Source of the DNA: an uncultured Acidobacteriia bacterium
GTDB taxonomy: Bacteria; Acidobacteriota; Terriglobia; Bryobacterales; Bryobacteraceae
DNA: 64,000 nt
Direction of reading: 5' to 3'
NCBI GenBank assembly: GCA_903923395.1
Contig: CAIXXM010000148.1
Span: 1-64,000, forward strand
Shown: piece after piece, positions 54,221-63,504 of the stretch
Numbering within the stretch: the first letter of the stretch is position 1
Layout: the number at the start of each line of letters is the position of its first letter
Translations under genes and position numbers: made by a program
The notes under the pieces: model-generated
What the model was told of the DNA's origin: nothing
Database searches by the model: none
The model's input: only the letters and a program-made list of their open reading frames with translations

Positions 54221-57200
54221 TTACTCTTTCGCCGCATCCTTTCCGGTGAGATAGTAATGGACCGCCGGAGTTACGATCAGCGACAGCACCATGGAGGCGA
54301 GCACGCCGCCGATCACGGCAATCGCCAGCGGCTGCAGCATCTGCGAACCGGCACCAATGGCGAGCGAGAGCGGGATCATGCCCGCGATGGTCGCAAGGGC
54401 CGTCATCAGAATAGGACGCAACCGGCGTTCCCCGGCTTCGATCATGGCATCCCTGGCGGAAGAGCCTTCCGCACGGAAGCGCTCATCTGCATCCAGCAGC
54501 AGAATGCCATTCTTCGCCACGATGCCGATCACCATGATCAGCCCCATGAAAGAAGAAATATTGAAGGTCTTGTGTGTGAGCAGCAGCGCCCCAAAGACGC
54601 CCGAAGTGGAGAGCAGTGCCGAGGCAAGAATGGCGATCGGTGCGGCGAAAGTGCGGAATTCAATCAGCAGCACAATAAACACCAACACTACGGCAAGCAC
54701 AAGAACGGCACCAAGATCCTTGAAGGACTTCTGCTGTTCCTCATAAGTGCCCCCGTAGACGACGCGGATGGCAGAAGGGATGTTCAACTTCTTCACCGCT
54801 TCTTGCACTTTGGCAATGCCTTCGCCGAGGCTCATGCCTTCAATGCGTCCCGTAACCGCAATATCCCGCTGCAGGTTCTCACGGCGGATTTCTGTCTGCC
54901 CGGCAAGCGTGGTCATGCTCGCCACGGAAGCCAGTGTCGCCGTCTTGCCAGTAGCACTTACCAGCAAAGTGTTCTGGATTTGTTCGAGCGAAGAGCGTGT
55001 GTTTTCCGGGAAGCGGACGCGCACGGTAAAGGCGCGGTCATTCACCACCACCGGCACGGTAGCCGGTTCGCCCTGCAGGATGGCACTGGCGTCGAGTTCC
55101 ACTTCCTGCGGCGTGAAACCGGCGCGGGCTGCAACAATGGGGTCCACTTGCATCACAATGGCAGAGCCGCTGATGGTGTTTTCGATGCCGTTCTTCACGT
55201 CTTTGACACCCTGGATCTTCTTGATGGTGTCCGCAACGCGCGGGCCCCAATCCTTCAGTACGGCGGGGTCGGGATGGAAGAGTTTGATTTCGATCGGTTC
55301 AGGGGAATCCGTCAAGTCGCCGATCATGTCCTGCAGGACCTGGGGGAACTCGATATCCAATTGCGGATACTTGGCGTTGATCTTCTTGCGGAGTTCGGGG
55401 ATAATCTCATCCACGCCCTTCTCTCGGTCCCGCTTCAGCTTCACCGTGAAGTCGCCACGGTTCGCTTCCGTCACGGCGGCCAGGCCTAACTGCAAACCGG
55501 TGCGGCGCGAAGTCATCTCCACTTCCGGCGTTGCCGCAAGAATCTTCTCGACGCCCATCAGCACATCGTTCGTATCCTTCAGCGACGAACCTGCTGGCAT
55601 CAGGTAATCGAGAATAAAGCCGCCTTCATCCATTTCCGGCAGGAGATCCGTACCCAGCGCCTTAAAGCTGAAGAAAGACAATACGACGAGGCCAACCGTA
55701 GCAAGGCCCATCGCGAGGGGAAAGTTAAGAGCGAAGTTGAGGGTCCGCTCATAGAGCCGCGTGACCGCACCCATAAACCCAGTGGTGGACTTATGCCCGT
55801 GCAGGTCAGTCGTGGCCGTGGAGTGCTGGTTCGGGCTGCGCTTCAACAGGAAGTGGCTAAGTGTAGGGGTCCAGGTAAGTGCAAGTCCAAGCGAAGTTAG
55901 CAGCGCGGTGCCAACAGTAACTGCCAGAGCCTGGAAGAAGGTGCCCGTAACACCGGTGATGGCGACCAGGGGCAGGAACACCACAATAGGTGTGATGGTT
56001 GACCCCACAAGCGGCGTGCGGATTTCCTTCAACGCAAGGCGGATGGCTTCCGAACGGGACTGGCCGGCGTCGCGGTGCAAGACGATGTTTTCCACCACGA
56101 CAATGGCATCATCAATCACCAGACCGACAGCAGCGGCAAGGCCGCCGAGCGTCATCAGGTTGAAGCTCTGCCCGAACATGCGCATGGCGATGAGAGTAAT
56201 CGCTACAGTGGCGGGGATGACGAGGCCTGCGACGAGGGAACTGCCCCAGTCACGCAGGAAGAGAACAAGGATGATAGCGGCAAGAACCAGGCCGATCAGG
56301 ATGGCATCACGCACGCTGGCGATGGAGTCCCGCACGAGTTCGCTCTGGTCATAGAAGGGCTTGACGTCCACACCAGCGGGCAGTGTCTTGCGCATCTGCT
56401 CCAGTTCATTGTGGATAACATCAGCGACGGCGGCTGTATTGCTGTCCGGCTGGCGGAAGATGTTCAGCAACACGGCAGGTTTCCCATTGGACGTCACCAT
56501 GGTGTAAATCGGCTTGACGGAGGGGTGTACTGTGGCAAGGTCCCCCACGCGGACGGGAAGTCCAGAAGGGGTAAGTTTCACCACAATGTTCGCGATTTCC
56601 TCTGGTGTCTTGGTTTGTCCGCTCACCAGAGCGAGGGTAAGTTCGTGATTGTTTTCGAGCAGACCGGGGGAATCCACCATGTTGGTCTTCGAGACGGCAT
56701 CGAGCAACATAGGGACGGTAACTTGAGCTTCGATGAGCTTCGCGGGATCCGGTTCAATCTGAAATTCTGGTTCCAGTCCACCCTGGATCACTACCATGGA
56801 CACACCGTTGACACGGTTAAGGCGCGGCTTCATCCGATAAGTGGCGAGTTCCCATAACTTCGAGGAAGGCAACTTATCGGAAGTCACGGCATACCCAAGG
56901 ATAGGAAAGGCAGCGAAGGTGAGACGGTTAGCCGTCAATTTTGCGGTAGGCGGCAGGTTCGGCTGCAACCGGGCCAGAGCCGCATTGACATACTGCAGCG
57001 TCTGGAACATATCTACTTTCCAGTTGAAGAACAAGTTCACTTCAGCTGACCCGCGGCTGGTGATGGAACGGACGCGTTCCAGGCCGGGGACGGAGTTCAC
57101 CGTTTCCTCAATGGGCCGGGTCACAATGACCTGCATCTGGTCGATGGGCGCCACGCCATTATCCACGCCGACAACAATGCGGGGGAAATCAGTCGACGGG

Positions 57201-57307
57201 AAGACGCTTACCGGAATGTTGAAGGCAAGATAGATGCCCATCCCGATGAGCGTGAGAATGATGAAAATGACGGGGCGGCTATACCGCGCAGTCCAATGCT
57301 GGTCCAT
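54221..57307 (-). CDS. RND efflux pump, inner-membrane permease (HAE1/AcrB type)
   Basis: A 1028-residue RND transporter with about 12 membrane helices in two repeats and two large periplasmic loops. Family marks: MGIYLAFNIPVSVFPSTDFP in helix 1, FDQSELVRDSI-like FYDQSELVRDSIASVRDAI before helix 2, the helix-4 segment GGLAAAVGLVIDDAIVVVEN with the paired acidic residues of proton relay, and GLIMVIGIVAKNGILLLDAD in helix 10. It resembles HAE1-type and unspecific multidrug or hydrophobic-compound pumps; substrate unknown. ATG 57307 overlaps the adaptor stop (TGATG), preferred over GTG 57310. Confidence 0.94.
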   Translation of the reverse strand: MDQHWTARYSRPVIFIILTLIGMGIYLAFNIPVSVFPSTDFPRIVVGVDNGVAPIDQMQVIVTRPIEETVNSVPGLERVRSITSRGSAEVNLFFNWKVDMFQTLQYVNAALARLQPNLPPTAKLTANRLTFAAFPILGYAVTSDKLPSSKLWELATYRMKPRLNRVNGVSMVVIQGGLEPEFQIEPDPAKLIEAQVTVPMLLDAVSKTNMVDSPGLLENNHELTLALVSGQTKTPEEIANIVVKLTPSGLPVRVGDLATVHPSVKPIYTMVTSNGKPAVLLNIFRQPDSNTAAVADVIHNELEQMRKTLPAGVDVKPFYDQSELVRDSIASVRDAILIGLVLAAIILVLFLRDWGSSLVAGLVIPATVAITLIAMRMFGQSFNLMTLGGLAAAVGLVIDDAIVVVENIVLHRDAGQSRSEAIRLALKEIRTPLVGSTITPIVVFLPLVAITGVTGTFFQALAVTVGTALLTSLGLALTWTPTLSHFLLKRSPNQHSTATTDLHGHKSTTGFMGAVTRLYERTLNFALNFPLAMGLATVGLVVLSFFSFKALGTDLLPEMDEGGFILDYLMPAGSSLKDTNDVLMGVEKILAATPEVEMTSRRTGLQLGLAAVTEANRGDFTVKLKRDREKGVDEIIPELRKKINAKYPQLDIEFPQVLQDMIGDLTDSPEPIEIKLFHPDPAVLKDWGPRVADTIKKIQGVKDVKNGIENTISGSAIVMQVDPIVAARAGFTPQEVELDASAILQGEPATVPVVVNDRAFTVRVRFPENTRSSLEQIQNTLLVSATGKTATLASVASMTTLAGQTEIRRENLQRDIAVTGRIEGMSLGEGIAKVQEAVKKLNIPSAIRVVYGGTYEEQQKSFKDLGAVLVLAVVLVFIVLLIEFRTFAAPIAILASALLSTSGVFGALLLTHKTFNISSFMGLIMVIGIVAKNGILLLDADERFRAEGSSARDAMIEAGERRLRPILMTALATIAGMIPLSLAIGAGSQMLQPLAIAVIGGVLASMVLSLIVTPAVHYYLTGKDAAKE

Positions 57308-58665
57308 CACTTCTTCTCGTCCTTGTCTTCTTTTTTGTCGTCCTTCTTGTTGTCATCACCCTTCTTGACTTCGACTTTGGCTTTGTCTTCCAGACCAAGT
57401 CCTCCGGAAACGACGACTTGTTCGCCCGGTTTGACACCCTTGAGGATTTGAACTTTTTCCGGCTCACGGATACCGACTTCGACTTTGCGTTCCTGCACCG
57501 CACCATTGGCAACGACGAGGACCTTCTCGCCGCCCTCATCATGATTCAACAGAGCAGCCTTCGGGACCACAGTGGCCTTCTTGACAGTCTGCGAAGTAAT
57601 CTCCACACGCACCGTGGCACCGGGCTTCATCATTTCGCCTTTGTTCGCGGCCTGTACCCAAACCTGCACTGTGGTGGAATTGGCATCCACCGAGGGGCTG
57701 ACAACCACCACGCGGCCTTCGAGTTCGCCGCCGGGCCCTTCAATGGTGGCCGGGCTGCCGAGGTGGATGGCAGCGGCATCCTTCACCGGGACATTGGCGC
57801 GGGCGACCACAGACGAGATATCGACAATAGAAACAATCGGCATGCCGGACGGGGGCATTTCACCGGGATAGACAGGGCGGTCGGCGACGACACCGGAGAT
57901 AGGGCTCGTGATCTTCGCGTAAGAAAGATTGGCAACCGCGGTGTCGTAGTGCGCTTTGGCCGCATTGGCTGCGGCTTTGGAGGCGGCAAGGGTTTGCTTT
58001 TCACTCACCTGCTGCACGCTTTGCAGATGACGCTGCGCCGTATCGTACTGGCTCTGCGCCTGCACCATCGTGACCTTCGCATCATCCACCAGCTTCTGCG
58101 CCAGGGCACCTTCTTTGGCGAGAGTGACGCGGTTCTCGTAAACCTTCTTCGCGGCATCCAGAGCCTGCTTCGCGGAGTTGACGTCCGCCTGTGCGCGGGT
58201 GCGGTCTTCAAAGACCGTGGCACCGCTGACGTTCTGGTAGCCGGCCTGCGCCTGTTCATTCTGACCGCGGGCTTCGGCGACGGCAGCTTGCAGGTCCGCG
58301 GCTTCCAATTCGGCAATGACCTGGCCCGCCTTCACATGATCACCGCGGTTGACCATCACCTTTTTCACCGGCGAACTGATCTTCGGGGTGACGTTGGCCT
58401 GGTTGAGGGGAAACAGGACCGCGTCCGCGATCACCAGCTTGTGAATGGCAGCTTCTTCGACCGGTGCCACTTCCACCTGGGGTGTCGCTTCCGCAGCTTC
58501 GCCTTCTTTCTTCGGCTCTTCGCCCTTCTTGGCGTCGTCCTTCTTATCGTCCTTGTCCTTCGCTTCGGTCTTGGCAGCGTCAGGCTTGGAGGCCTCTTTG
58601 CCACAGCCCGTGAGCAGACAACCGGCGAGGCAGGCGGCGAGCAGTTGATATCTGGCAGTCAACAT
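57307..58665 (-). CDS. RND periplasmic adaptor lipoprotein with charged linkers
   Basis: A 452-residue membrane-fusion protein. The N-terminus is a lipoprotein signal with lipobox LLTGC (Cys21). It is followed by about 45 residues dominated by Lys, Asp, Glu and Ala (KDKDDKKDDAKKGEEPKKEG) before the core: the lipoyl-type hairpin around KVMVNRGDHVKAGQVIAELE, a long alpha-hairpin (about 125-240), and barrel domain AKITSPISGVVADRPVYPGE. The C-terminus again ends in a Lys/Asp tail (KKDDKKEDKDEKK). It bridges pump and TolC. It starts 2 bases after the TolC stop. Confidence 0.93.
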   Translation of the reverse strand: MLTARYQLLAACLAGCLLTGCGKEASKPDAAKTEAKDKDDKKDDAKKGEEPKKEGEAAEATPQVEVAPVEEAAIHKLVIADAVLFPLNQANVTPKISSPVKKVMVNRGDHVKAGQVIAELEAADLQAAVAEARGQNEQAQAGYQNVSGATVFEDRTRAQADVNSAKQALDAAKKVYENRVTLAKEGALAQKLVDDAKVTMVQAQSQYDTAQRHLQSVQQVSEKQTLAASKAAANAAKAHYDTAVANLSYAKITSPISGVVADRPVYPGEMPPSGMPIVSIVDISSVVARANVPVKDAAAIHLGSPATIEGPGGELEGRVVVVSPSVDANSTTVQVWVQAANKGEMMKPGATVRVEITSQTVKKATVVPKAALLNHDEGGEKVLVVANGAVQERKVEVGIREPEKVQILKGVKPGEQVVVSGGLGLEDKAKVEVKKGDDNKKDDKKEDKDEKK

Positions 58666-58667
58666 GT

Positions 58668-59966
58668 TTATAGGTTCCCAGTGAGTGTCTGAAGTGTGGC
58701 GGAGGCAACGCGGTAACGGACAAGGCCGTCATCATAGGCATTGCGCGCCTGGGTGAGTGTGGATTGCGCGTCGGAAACTTCGAGCGCCGAAGCTTCGCCG
58801 GCCTGGTAGCGGAGTACGGTCAGCCGCAGGCTTTCCTGCGAGAGAGTGGCGGATTCCTGCAGGCTTTTCAACTGGTCCTGCGCCACGCGGAGTTCCTGAT
58901 AAGCGGCCAGAACATTGGCCTTCACGTTCCGCTGGGCCAGGGTCAGATCAATCTTCGCCTGCTCCTCTTTGAGCGAAGCCTGTTTCACACGGCTGCGGAT
59001 GGAACCCCACGTCCAAAGAGGAATATTCAAAGTTGCCTGCGCTTGATAACCAGGGTTGCGGAACTTCTCTTTGTCGATGGTTGTGTACCAGGTGAGCTGG
59101 TTGGAATTGAATCCGTACCAGAAGTCCAGCCCGAAAGAAGGCAGGTAACCATACTTCGCGATGGTGATCCCATGCGTGGCTTCATTCACCACGGAGGCAG
59201 CGGTCTTGATTTCCGGACTGGTGGAAACGGCCTGGGCACTAACGTCCGCGGGCACCGGCAGGTCTTTGGGCGCAGCGGCCAGATCATCGGCCAAATCGAA
59301 ATCTTCGCGCACTTCCGGGAACATGAGCACCGCAATGGCGATCTTCGCTTTCACGATTGCCAGTTGCGCATCCTGCACGTCGCGCTGGCGTTGTTGCAGG
59401 AGGAGTTGCGCTTTGATCACGTCGGAATGGGCCACTTCCCCGCCCTTTTCCTGCTTGCTCGAAATATCGTAGAAGCGCTCTGCTTCAGTCACGCTCTTCT
59501 GCGCATTCAGAAGGTGCCTCTGCGCCGCGAGCACCGAGTAGTAGTCCTGGATGACCACAGTCGTCAGACCGCGGGAAGCCACTTCCACGCGGGCCTTGGC
59601 CGTCATCTCAGCTGCCAGCGCGCGGCGGATCTCGCCTTTGCGGACGGCATTCAGCAGTTCCTCATGCGCCTGCACCTGTTCGGTGTAGACATGGACGCCA
59701 TTCGCGGTCACATAGCTGCCAGTGGGGCTGCCATTGCCCTGCGTGATCAGGAAGCCATTATTCGCCGTCACCTGCGGCAAGGTGTTGGCCTTCGCCTGCT
59801 TACGGTCCTCCGTGGCCTGGCGGACCGCAAGAGTGGCGGAATCCAATTGCAGACCGTACTTCCTGGCACGTGCCAACGCGTCTGGAAGATCAATTGTCAG
59901 CGGCGCGGTCTGTGCCGCAGCAAGCGCCGACCCCAACAAAGTAATACAGGCAACCCGTCGAATCAT
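58668..59966 (-). CDS. TolC-family outer-membrane efflux protein
   Basis: A 432-residue outer-membrane factor. Signal peptide: CITLLGSALAAAQ. The two long helical repeats of OEP domains are visible, for example DALARARKYGLQLDSATLAV and LLLQQRQRDVQDAQLAIVKA in the first and VKQASLKEEQAKIDLTLAQR with RLTVLRYQAGEASALEVSDA in the second. First gene of the efflux operon with the adaptor and pump. ATG 59966 has GGAAA 6-10 bases upstream; a TTG 12 bases upstream is less likely. It is divergent from the gene at 60099. Confidence 0.93.
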   Translation of the reverse strand: MIRRVACITLLGSALAAAQTAPLTIDLPDALARARKYGLQLDSATLAVRQATEDRKQAKANTLPQVTANNGFLITQGNGSPTGSYVTANGVHVYTEQVQAHEELLNAVRKGEIRRALAAEMTAKARVEVASRGLTTVVIQDYYSVLAAQRHLLNAQKSVTEAERFYDISSKQEKGGEVAHSDVIKAQLLLQQRQRDVQDAQLAIVKAKIAIAVLMFPEVREDFDLADDLAAAPKDLPVPADVSAQAVSTSPEIKTAASVVNEATHGITIAKYGYLPSFGLDFWYGFNSNQLTWYTTIDKEKFRNPGYQAQATLNIPLWTWGSIRSRVKQASLKEEQAKIDLTLAQRNVKANVLAAYQELRVAQDQLKSLQESATLSQESLRLTVLRYQAGEASALEVSDAQSTLTQARNAYDDGLVRYRVASATLQTLTGNL

Positions 59967-60098
59967 GGAGTTTTCCAAAGACTTTCATTTGACCACTAGA
60001 ATCTGAATGACGGGTGAAGGCTGACAAATCTTTGCGTTCTCAGACAGCCACAAGCTGGATCAACTACCCTGAAAGCAGCGTCCAACCCGACAGAACCC

Positions 60099-61085
60099 AT
60101 GCGAATCCCCGCCACTTTCCGCCTTGCCGCACTGCTCGCGGCCACTCTTGGTCTGCAGGCCGCCGTTTTGCCGGAGGGTATGGGTGCCTGGAAGAAGACA
60201 GGCGCGGAAGCCGCACCCGCAGCCGATGCCAAGCTCTGGCCTGAGTTTGGTTTTCAGACGGGAGAAAAGACGGCTTTCGCGGACGCAGACCGGAATATGT
60301 CCATCACCGCGTGGCGGTTTTCTGACTCCACCGGATCGCTGGCCGCATTCTTCACCCTCCGACCCGTGGATTCGACGCCCACAGAACGGACGAAGTACTC
60401 CATTGAGACCAAGACCGGAGCTCTCATCGCGGCTGGCAACTACCTGCTCCAGTTTGAAGGCCTGAAACCCAGCGATGCGGAGCTGAACTACCTGGCGGGA
60501 GTACTGCCGAAGTATTCCTCAGCCGCTCTCCCCACACTGCTGAGCCACGTCCCTGCGGCTGGCCGGATCGCCGGTTCGGACCGCTACATTCTGGGTCCGG
60601 AGAGCCTGGCCAAGTTCACGCCCGGGATTCCGCCCTCTGCCGCAGCCTTTCACTTTGGAGCAGAGGCTGCCGTCGCCAAGTACGGCAAACCGGGCAAGGA
60701 GTCCACCCTCGTCCTCTTCAACTACCCTTTGATGGCGCAGGCGCGGGAACAACTCGGCCAGTTCCAGCAGGTCCCGGGTGCGGTGGTGAAACGGGCGGGG
60801 CCGATTGTGGCACTGGTGCTGCATGCCCCAACGCCGGACGACGCCGAACGACTGCTCTCCCAGGTCACCTACAACGCGCAGGTCACGGTGACCGAGAAAG
60901 TTCCCACGCTGAAAGACAACCCCGTGAACCTGTTCTGGAACATTGCCATCCTGATTCTGGTGATCTTCGGGTTCTGTATTTTGTCGGGGCTGGTGTTCGG
61001 CGGAATCCGGCTGCTGCTCCGCCGGAAGGGGATTACCGGAGAGGAAGAACAGATGATCCGGCTGGACCTCGACGCGAAACGGTGA
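60099..61085 (+). CDS. Secreted protein with C-terminal membrane anchor, function unknown
   Basis: A 328-residue protein with a signal peptide (RLAALLAATLGLQAA), a periplasmic region containing two similar alpha/beta parts (AWRFSDSTGSLAAFFTLRPV and a later FNYPLMAQAREQLGQFQQVP), and one membrane helix near the C-terminus (LFWNIAILILVIFGFCILSGLVF) followed by a basic cytoplasmic tail. Similar proteins occur in Acidobacteria, but I know of no assigned function. It is monocistronic, divergent from the efflux operon. Confidence 0.75.
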   Translation: MRIPATFRLAALLAATLGLQAAVLPEGMGAWKKTGAEAAPAADAKLWPEFGFQTGEKTAFADADRNMSITAWRFSDSTGSLAAFFTLRPVDSTPTERTKYSIETKTGALIAAGNYLLQFEGLKPSDAELNYLAGVLPKYSSAALPTLLSHVPAAGRIAGSDRYILGPESLAKFTPGIPPSAAAFHFGAEAAVAKYGKPGKESTLVLFNYPLMAQAREQLGQFQQVPGAVVKRAGPIVALVLHAPTPDDAERLLSQVTYNAQVTVTEKVPTLKDNPVNLFWNIAILILVIFGFCILSGLVFGGIRLLLRRKGITGEEEQMIRLDLDAKR

Positions 61086-61234
61086 GGCGGGTGGCGCTCT
61101 CTCCGGGACGGCATTTCCGGCATATTCCCGGCGGAACGTCCACTTTTCTTATCGGGCCAGACAATATCCACAGCCCAGAAAAGTATCCTAAAATCAATAT
61201 TTTACCCTGTGGAAAAATAAGATTTCGATTTCGC

Positions 61235-61264
61235 TTGACGCGGACACCCCGGAAACTTTACTAT
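61235..61264 (+). promoter_or_regulatory. Sigma-70-type promoter in the intergenic region
   Basis: TTGACG (61235-61240) and TACTAT (61259-61264) with an 18-bp spacer, preceded by an A/T-rich stretch (61183-61232) that could act as an UP element. The predicted start is near 61271. No gene follows on this strand for more than 1.4 kb; the next feature is a folded region and a terminator. Confidence 0.7.
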
Positions 61265-61270
61265 CCAATC

Positions 61271-61394
61271 ACTAAGAAAAGTTTCTGTGCGGTTCTGTAG
61301 CCGTCGAAACTGATTCTCCCTAAACCAGCCGCCGGGCGTGATTCCCGGTGGTGATCCCCAAGGCCCGCCTTCACCGGCGGGCCTTGAAGTTTTT
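61271..61394 (+). ncRNA. Candidate small RNA (about 124 nt)
   Basis: The predicted transcript from the promoter at 61235-61264 to the T5 tract at 61390-61394 contains three stems: an irregular hairpin with outer stem AGTTTC/GAAACT (61280-61285 and 61306-61311) and an inner CGGTT/AGCCG stem; an 8-bp hairpin CCGCCGGG/CCCGGTGG (61329-61336 and 61344-61351) with a 7-base loop; and a terminator hairpin. It lacks the SRP, 6S or tmRNA consensus motifs I know. It occupies most of a 338-bp gene-free region whose first 150 bases hold only A/T-rich sequence. Identity as an sRNA is inference. Confidence 0.55.
61360..61394 (+). terminator. Intrinsic terminator of the candidate sRNA
   Basis: A perfect 10-bp stem AAGGCCCGCC / GGCGGGCCTT (61360-61369 and 61376-61385) with loop TTCACC, followed by GAAG and T5. 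On the minus strand there is no T-tract, so it mainly serves plus-strand transcripts, although it lies 30 bases past the stop of the convergent MFS gene. Confidence 0.9.
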
Positions 61395-61423
61395 GCACGT
61401 TTCTGCCACCGCCAACCGGTATG

Positions 61424-62653
61424 CTACGCGGCCACTTTGCTCTGGTTCCGAAACAGGCCGGCAATCAGAAGCAGAATGACAAAAGCCCCCGCACCGGAAC
61501 TCAGCCAGAACAGTTGCCAGTCCACATGACCGGGGGACGACGTGAACACGTCGAGGGCGCGGCCGCTGAGAAGGGAGCCCGCGAACATACCGACGCCATA
61601 GGTCAGGAAGGTAATCAGGCCCTGTGCGGAACTTCGCAGGCTGGCGGGTGCCTGCTGATCTGTGTAGAGCTGCCCTGTCATGAAGAAAAAGTCGTAGCAG
61701 ACGCCGTGCAACGCGATGGCGAGGTAGAACATCCAGATGCCCGTATCCGCGTTGCCGTAAGCGAGCAGCGCATAACGGACGGCCCACGCACCCAACCCCA
61801 TCAGCAGCACCCACTTCACGGAGATCCGCCGGAAGATGAACGGCATCAGCAGCATCATGCCGACTTCGGAAGCCTGCCCCAGCGTCATCTTCGCCGCAGC
61901 ATCCTGCACATGGACATCATTCAGATAGGCGTTCGTGAAGGAGAAATAGAAGGTGAGCGGGATGCAAGCAAGCACCGAACCGATGGCGAACACCAGGAAC
62001 GACGGGTCTTTCATCATCACCAGCGCGTCAAGCCCCAGAATGTCGCGCATGGTCACGACCTTTCCTTTGCCGGTGGGCGGCGTATGCGGCAGGATCAGGC
62101 TGAACCCCGCCATGATCACGGATGCGCCGGCGGCAAGCAGGAACGGAGTCGCGTTCTCTTCGATCTTCAGGGCACTGAGTGCCACACCGATGGCAATCCA
62201 ACCGAGGGTGCCAAAGACGCGGAGCAGCGGGAAGTCACGGCCTGGTTCCTTAATATGCTGCAGTGCCAGAGAGTTGGTCAGCGCAATCGTGGGGAAGTAG
62301 CAGAGACAGTAAATCAGCATCAGCGCGTAGACGGACCCGAAATCCGTCACCTTGGTGACGGCAAAGAGCAATCCTGCACCGAGAAGGTGCAGCACCGCCA
62401 GCATCTTTTCTGTGGCAAAGAAGCGGTCTGCGATCAGGCCGACGAAAAACGGCGAGATCATCGCGGCCACGGCGGTGGTGCCAAAGACTAGTCCGGCTTC
62501 CGTGCCGGAGAACTTCAGGGTCTTCGTCAGATAGGTCCCCAGGGTCACGTACCAGCATCCCCAGATCACATAATTCAGGAACATCATCGCGCTCAGGCGC
62601 GCCCGGTCAGCAAAAGGCATAAACAGGGAGTTTACCGAAAACTGAGCGTACAT
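61424..62653 (-). CDS. MFS transporter, nucleoside:H+ symporter-like (NupG/XapB family)
   Basis: A 409-residue, 12-helix transporter. The N-terminus ARLSAMMFLNYVIWGCWYVT with LGTYL is the hallmark of nucleoside-H+ symporters, and helix 4-5 has SLALQHIKEPGRDFPLLRVFGTLGW, the NHS motif. Later GVCYDFFFMTGQLYTDQQAP also matches. It would import nucleosides or related ribosides. ATG 62653 is annotated; ATG 62620, giving 398 residues, fits the usual family start better, and neither has a strong ribosome site. Divergent from the next gene. Confidence 0.88.
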   Translation of the reverse strand: MYAQFSVNSLFMPFADRARLSAMMFLNYVIWGCWYVTLGTYLTKTLKFSGTEAGLVFGTTAVAAMISPFFVGLIADRFFATEKMLAVLHLLGAGLLFAVTKVTDFGSVYALMLIYCLCYFPTIALTNSLALQHIKEPGRDFPLLRVFGTLGWIAIGVALSALKIEENATPFLLAAGASVIMAGFSLILPHTPPTGKGKVVTMRDILGLDALVMMKDPSFLVFAIGSVLACIPLTFYFSFTNAYLNDVHVQDAAAKMTLGQASEVGMMLLMPFIFRRISVKWVLLMGLGAWAVRYALLAYGNADTGIWMFYLAIALHGVCYDFFFMTGQLYTDQQAPASLRSSAQGLITFLTYGVGMFAGSLLSGRALDVFTSSPGHVDWQLFWLSSGAGAFVILLLIAGLFRNQSKVAA

Positions 62654-62682
62654 GCGAAGCTTAAATAATTCGATCGTCTTTC

Positions 62683-63504
62683 ATGAAGCTATACTCAGCC
62701 GTTGTTGCCTCACTCCTCCTCCTGCCAACCAGCCTCAGCGCCGTGGAATTGAAGCCTGAAACAGTTGCGGCCTGGGATCAGTACATCGCCAAGCTGGAAG
62801 CGAGTTGGGTGCCGCGGTTCAACGGGTCCCGCTTTATTGCAGTGAACGACAGTGCCGAGCGGATGCAAAAGATGAAGGCAGGCGAAGTCGTGGTGCGTCC
62901 CTCCGTCGGCAAAGATGGTGAGACATCACTGCCTTCAGGCATGATCAGCGACTGGACCGGTGGCTTCTTCGTATACGGTGCAACGCTGCCGCAGGTGTTG
63001 GCATTTCTCCAGGACTACAGTCACCACAAGGTCACCTTCTATCCAGACATCGTCGATTCCGCCATCCGCAAATCGAATCCGCCGGATGAATTCGATGTCT
63101 ATTTGAAGATCGTGAAATCAAAGTACATGGTCACCGACTACCTGAACAGTGACCACAAAGTCACCTGGACGCATCCTTCCAAAACGCGTGCCTACTGCAG
63201 AAGTGCCAGTACGCGGGTGGCGGAGATCGTCAACTACGGTACGCCGAAAGAGCATGAACTGCCCGTGGGCAATGACCGCGGCTATGTGTGGCGCATGAAT
63301 GGTTACTGGTTCGTGGAAGAACGTGACGGCGGAGTCTACGTGGAGTATGAGACGATCACGCTCTCACGCGATATTCCTTCGTTGCTGGGGAAGGTGCTGG
63401 GGCCAATCCTCCACAGCGTGCCGCCTGAAGCCTTGCATCTGAGCCTGGAAAAGTGCAAAAAGGGCATCCTTGCGACACTGCCGCAGACGATCCGGGCCAA
63501 TTAG
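62683..63504 (+). CDS. Secreted protein, START/SRPBCC-like, function unknown
   Basis: A 273-residue protein with signal peptide YSAVVASLLLLPTSLSA. The mature part has the strand-helix layout of SRPBCC-fold proteins: FFVYGATLPQVLAFLQDYSH, FDVYLKIVKSKYMVTDYLN, HKVTWTHPSKTRAYCRS, WRMNGYWFVEERDGGVYVEY and a terminal helix around SLLGKVLGPILHSVPPEALH. Similar proteins are frequent in Acidobacteria. No ligand or partner can be named. The last four bases (TTAG) are shared with the stop of the convergent metW. Confidence 0.78.
   Translation: MKLYSAVVASLLLLPTSLSAVELKPETVAAWDQYIAKLEASWVPRFNGSRFIAVNDSAERMQKMKAGEVVVRPSVGKDGETSLPSGMISDWTGGFFVYGATLPQVLAFLQDYSHHKVTFYPDIVDSAIRKSNPPDEFDVYLKIVKSKYMVTDYLNSDHKVTWTHPSKTRAYCRSASTRVAEIVNYGTPKEHELPVGNDRGYVWRMNGYWFVEERDGGVYVEYETITLSRDIPSLLGKVLGPILHSVPPEALHLSLEKCKKGILATLPQTIRAN

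Noticed and set aside
61082-61300. 72-codon open frame in the intergenic region
   Set aside because: No ribosome site or family-like sequence, and it crosses the predicted promoter and hairpin of the candidate sRNA.
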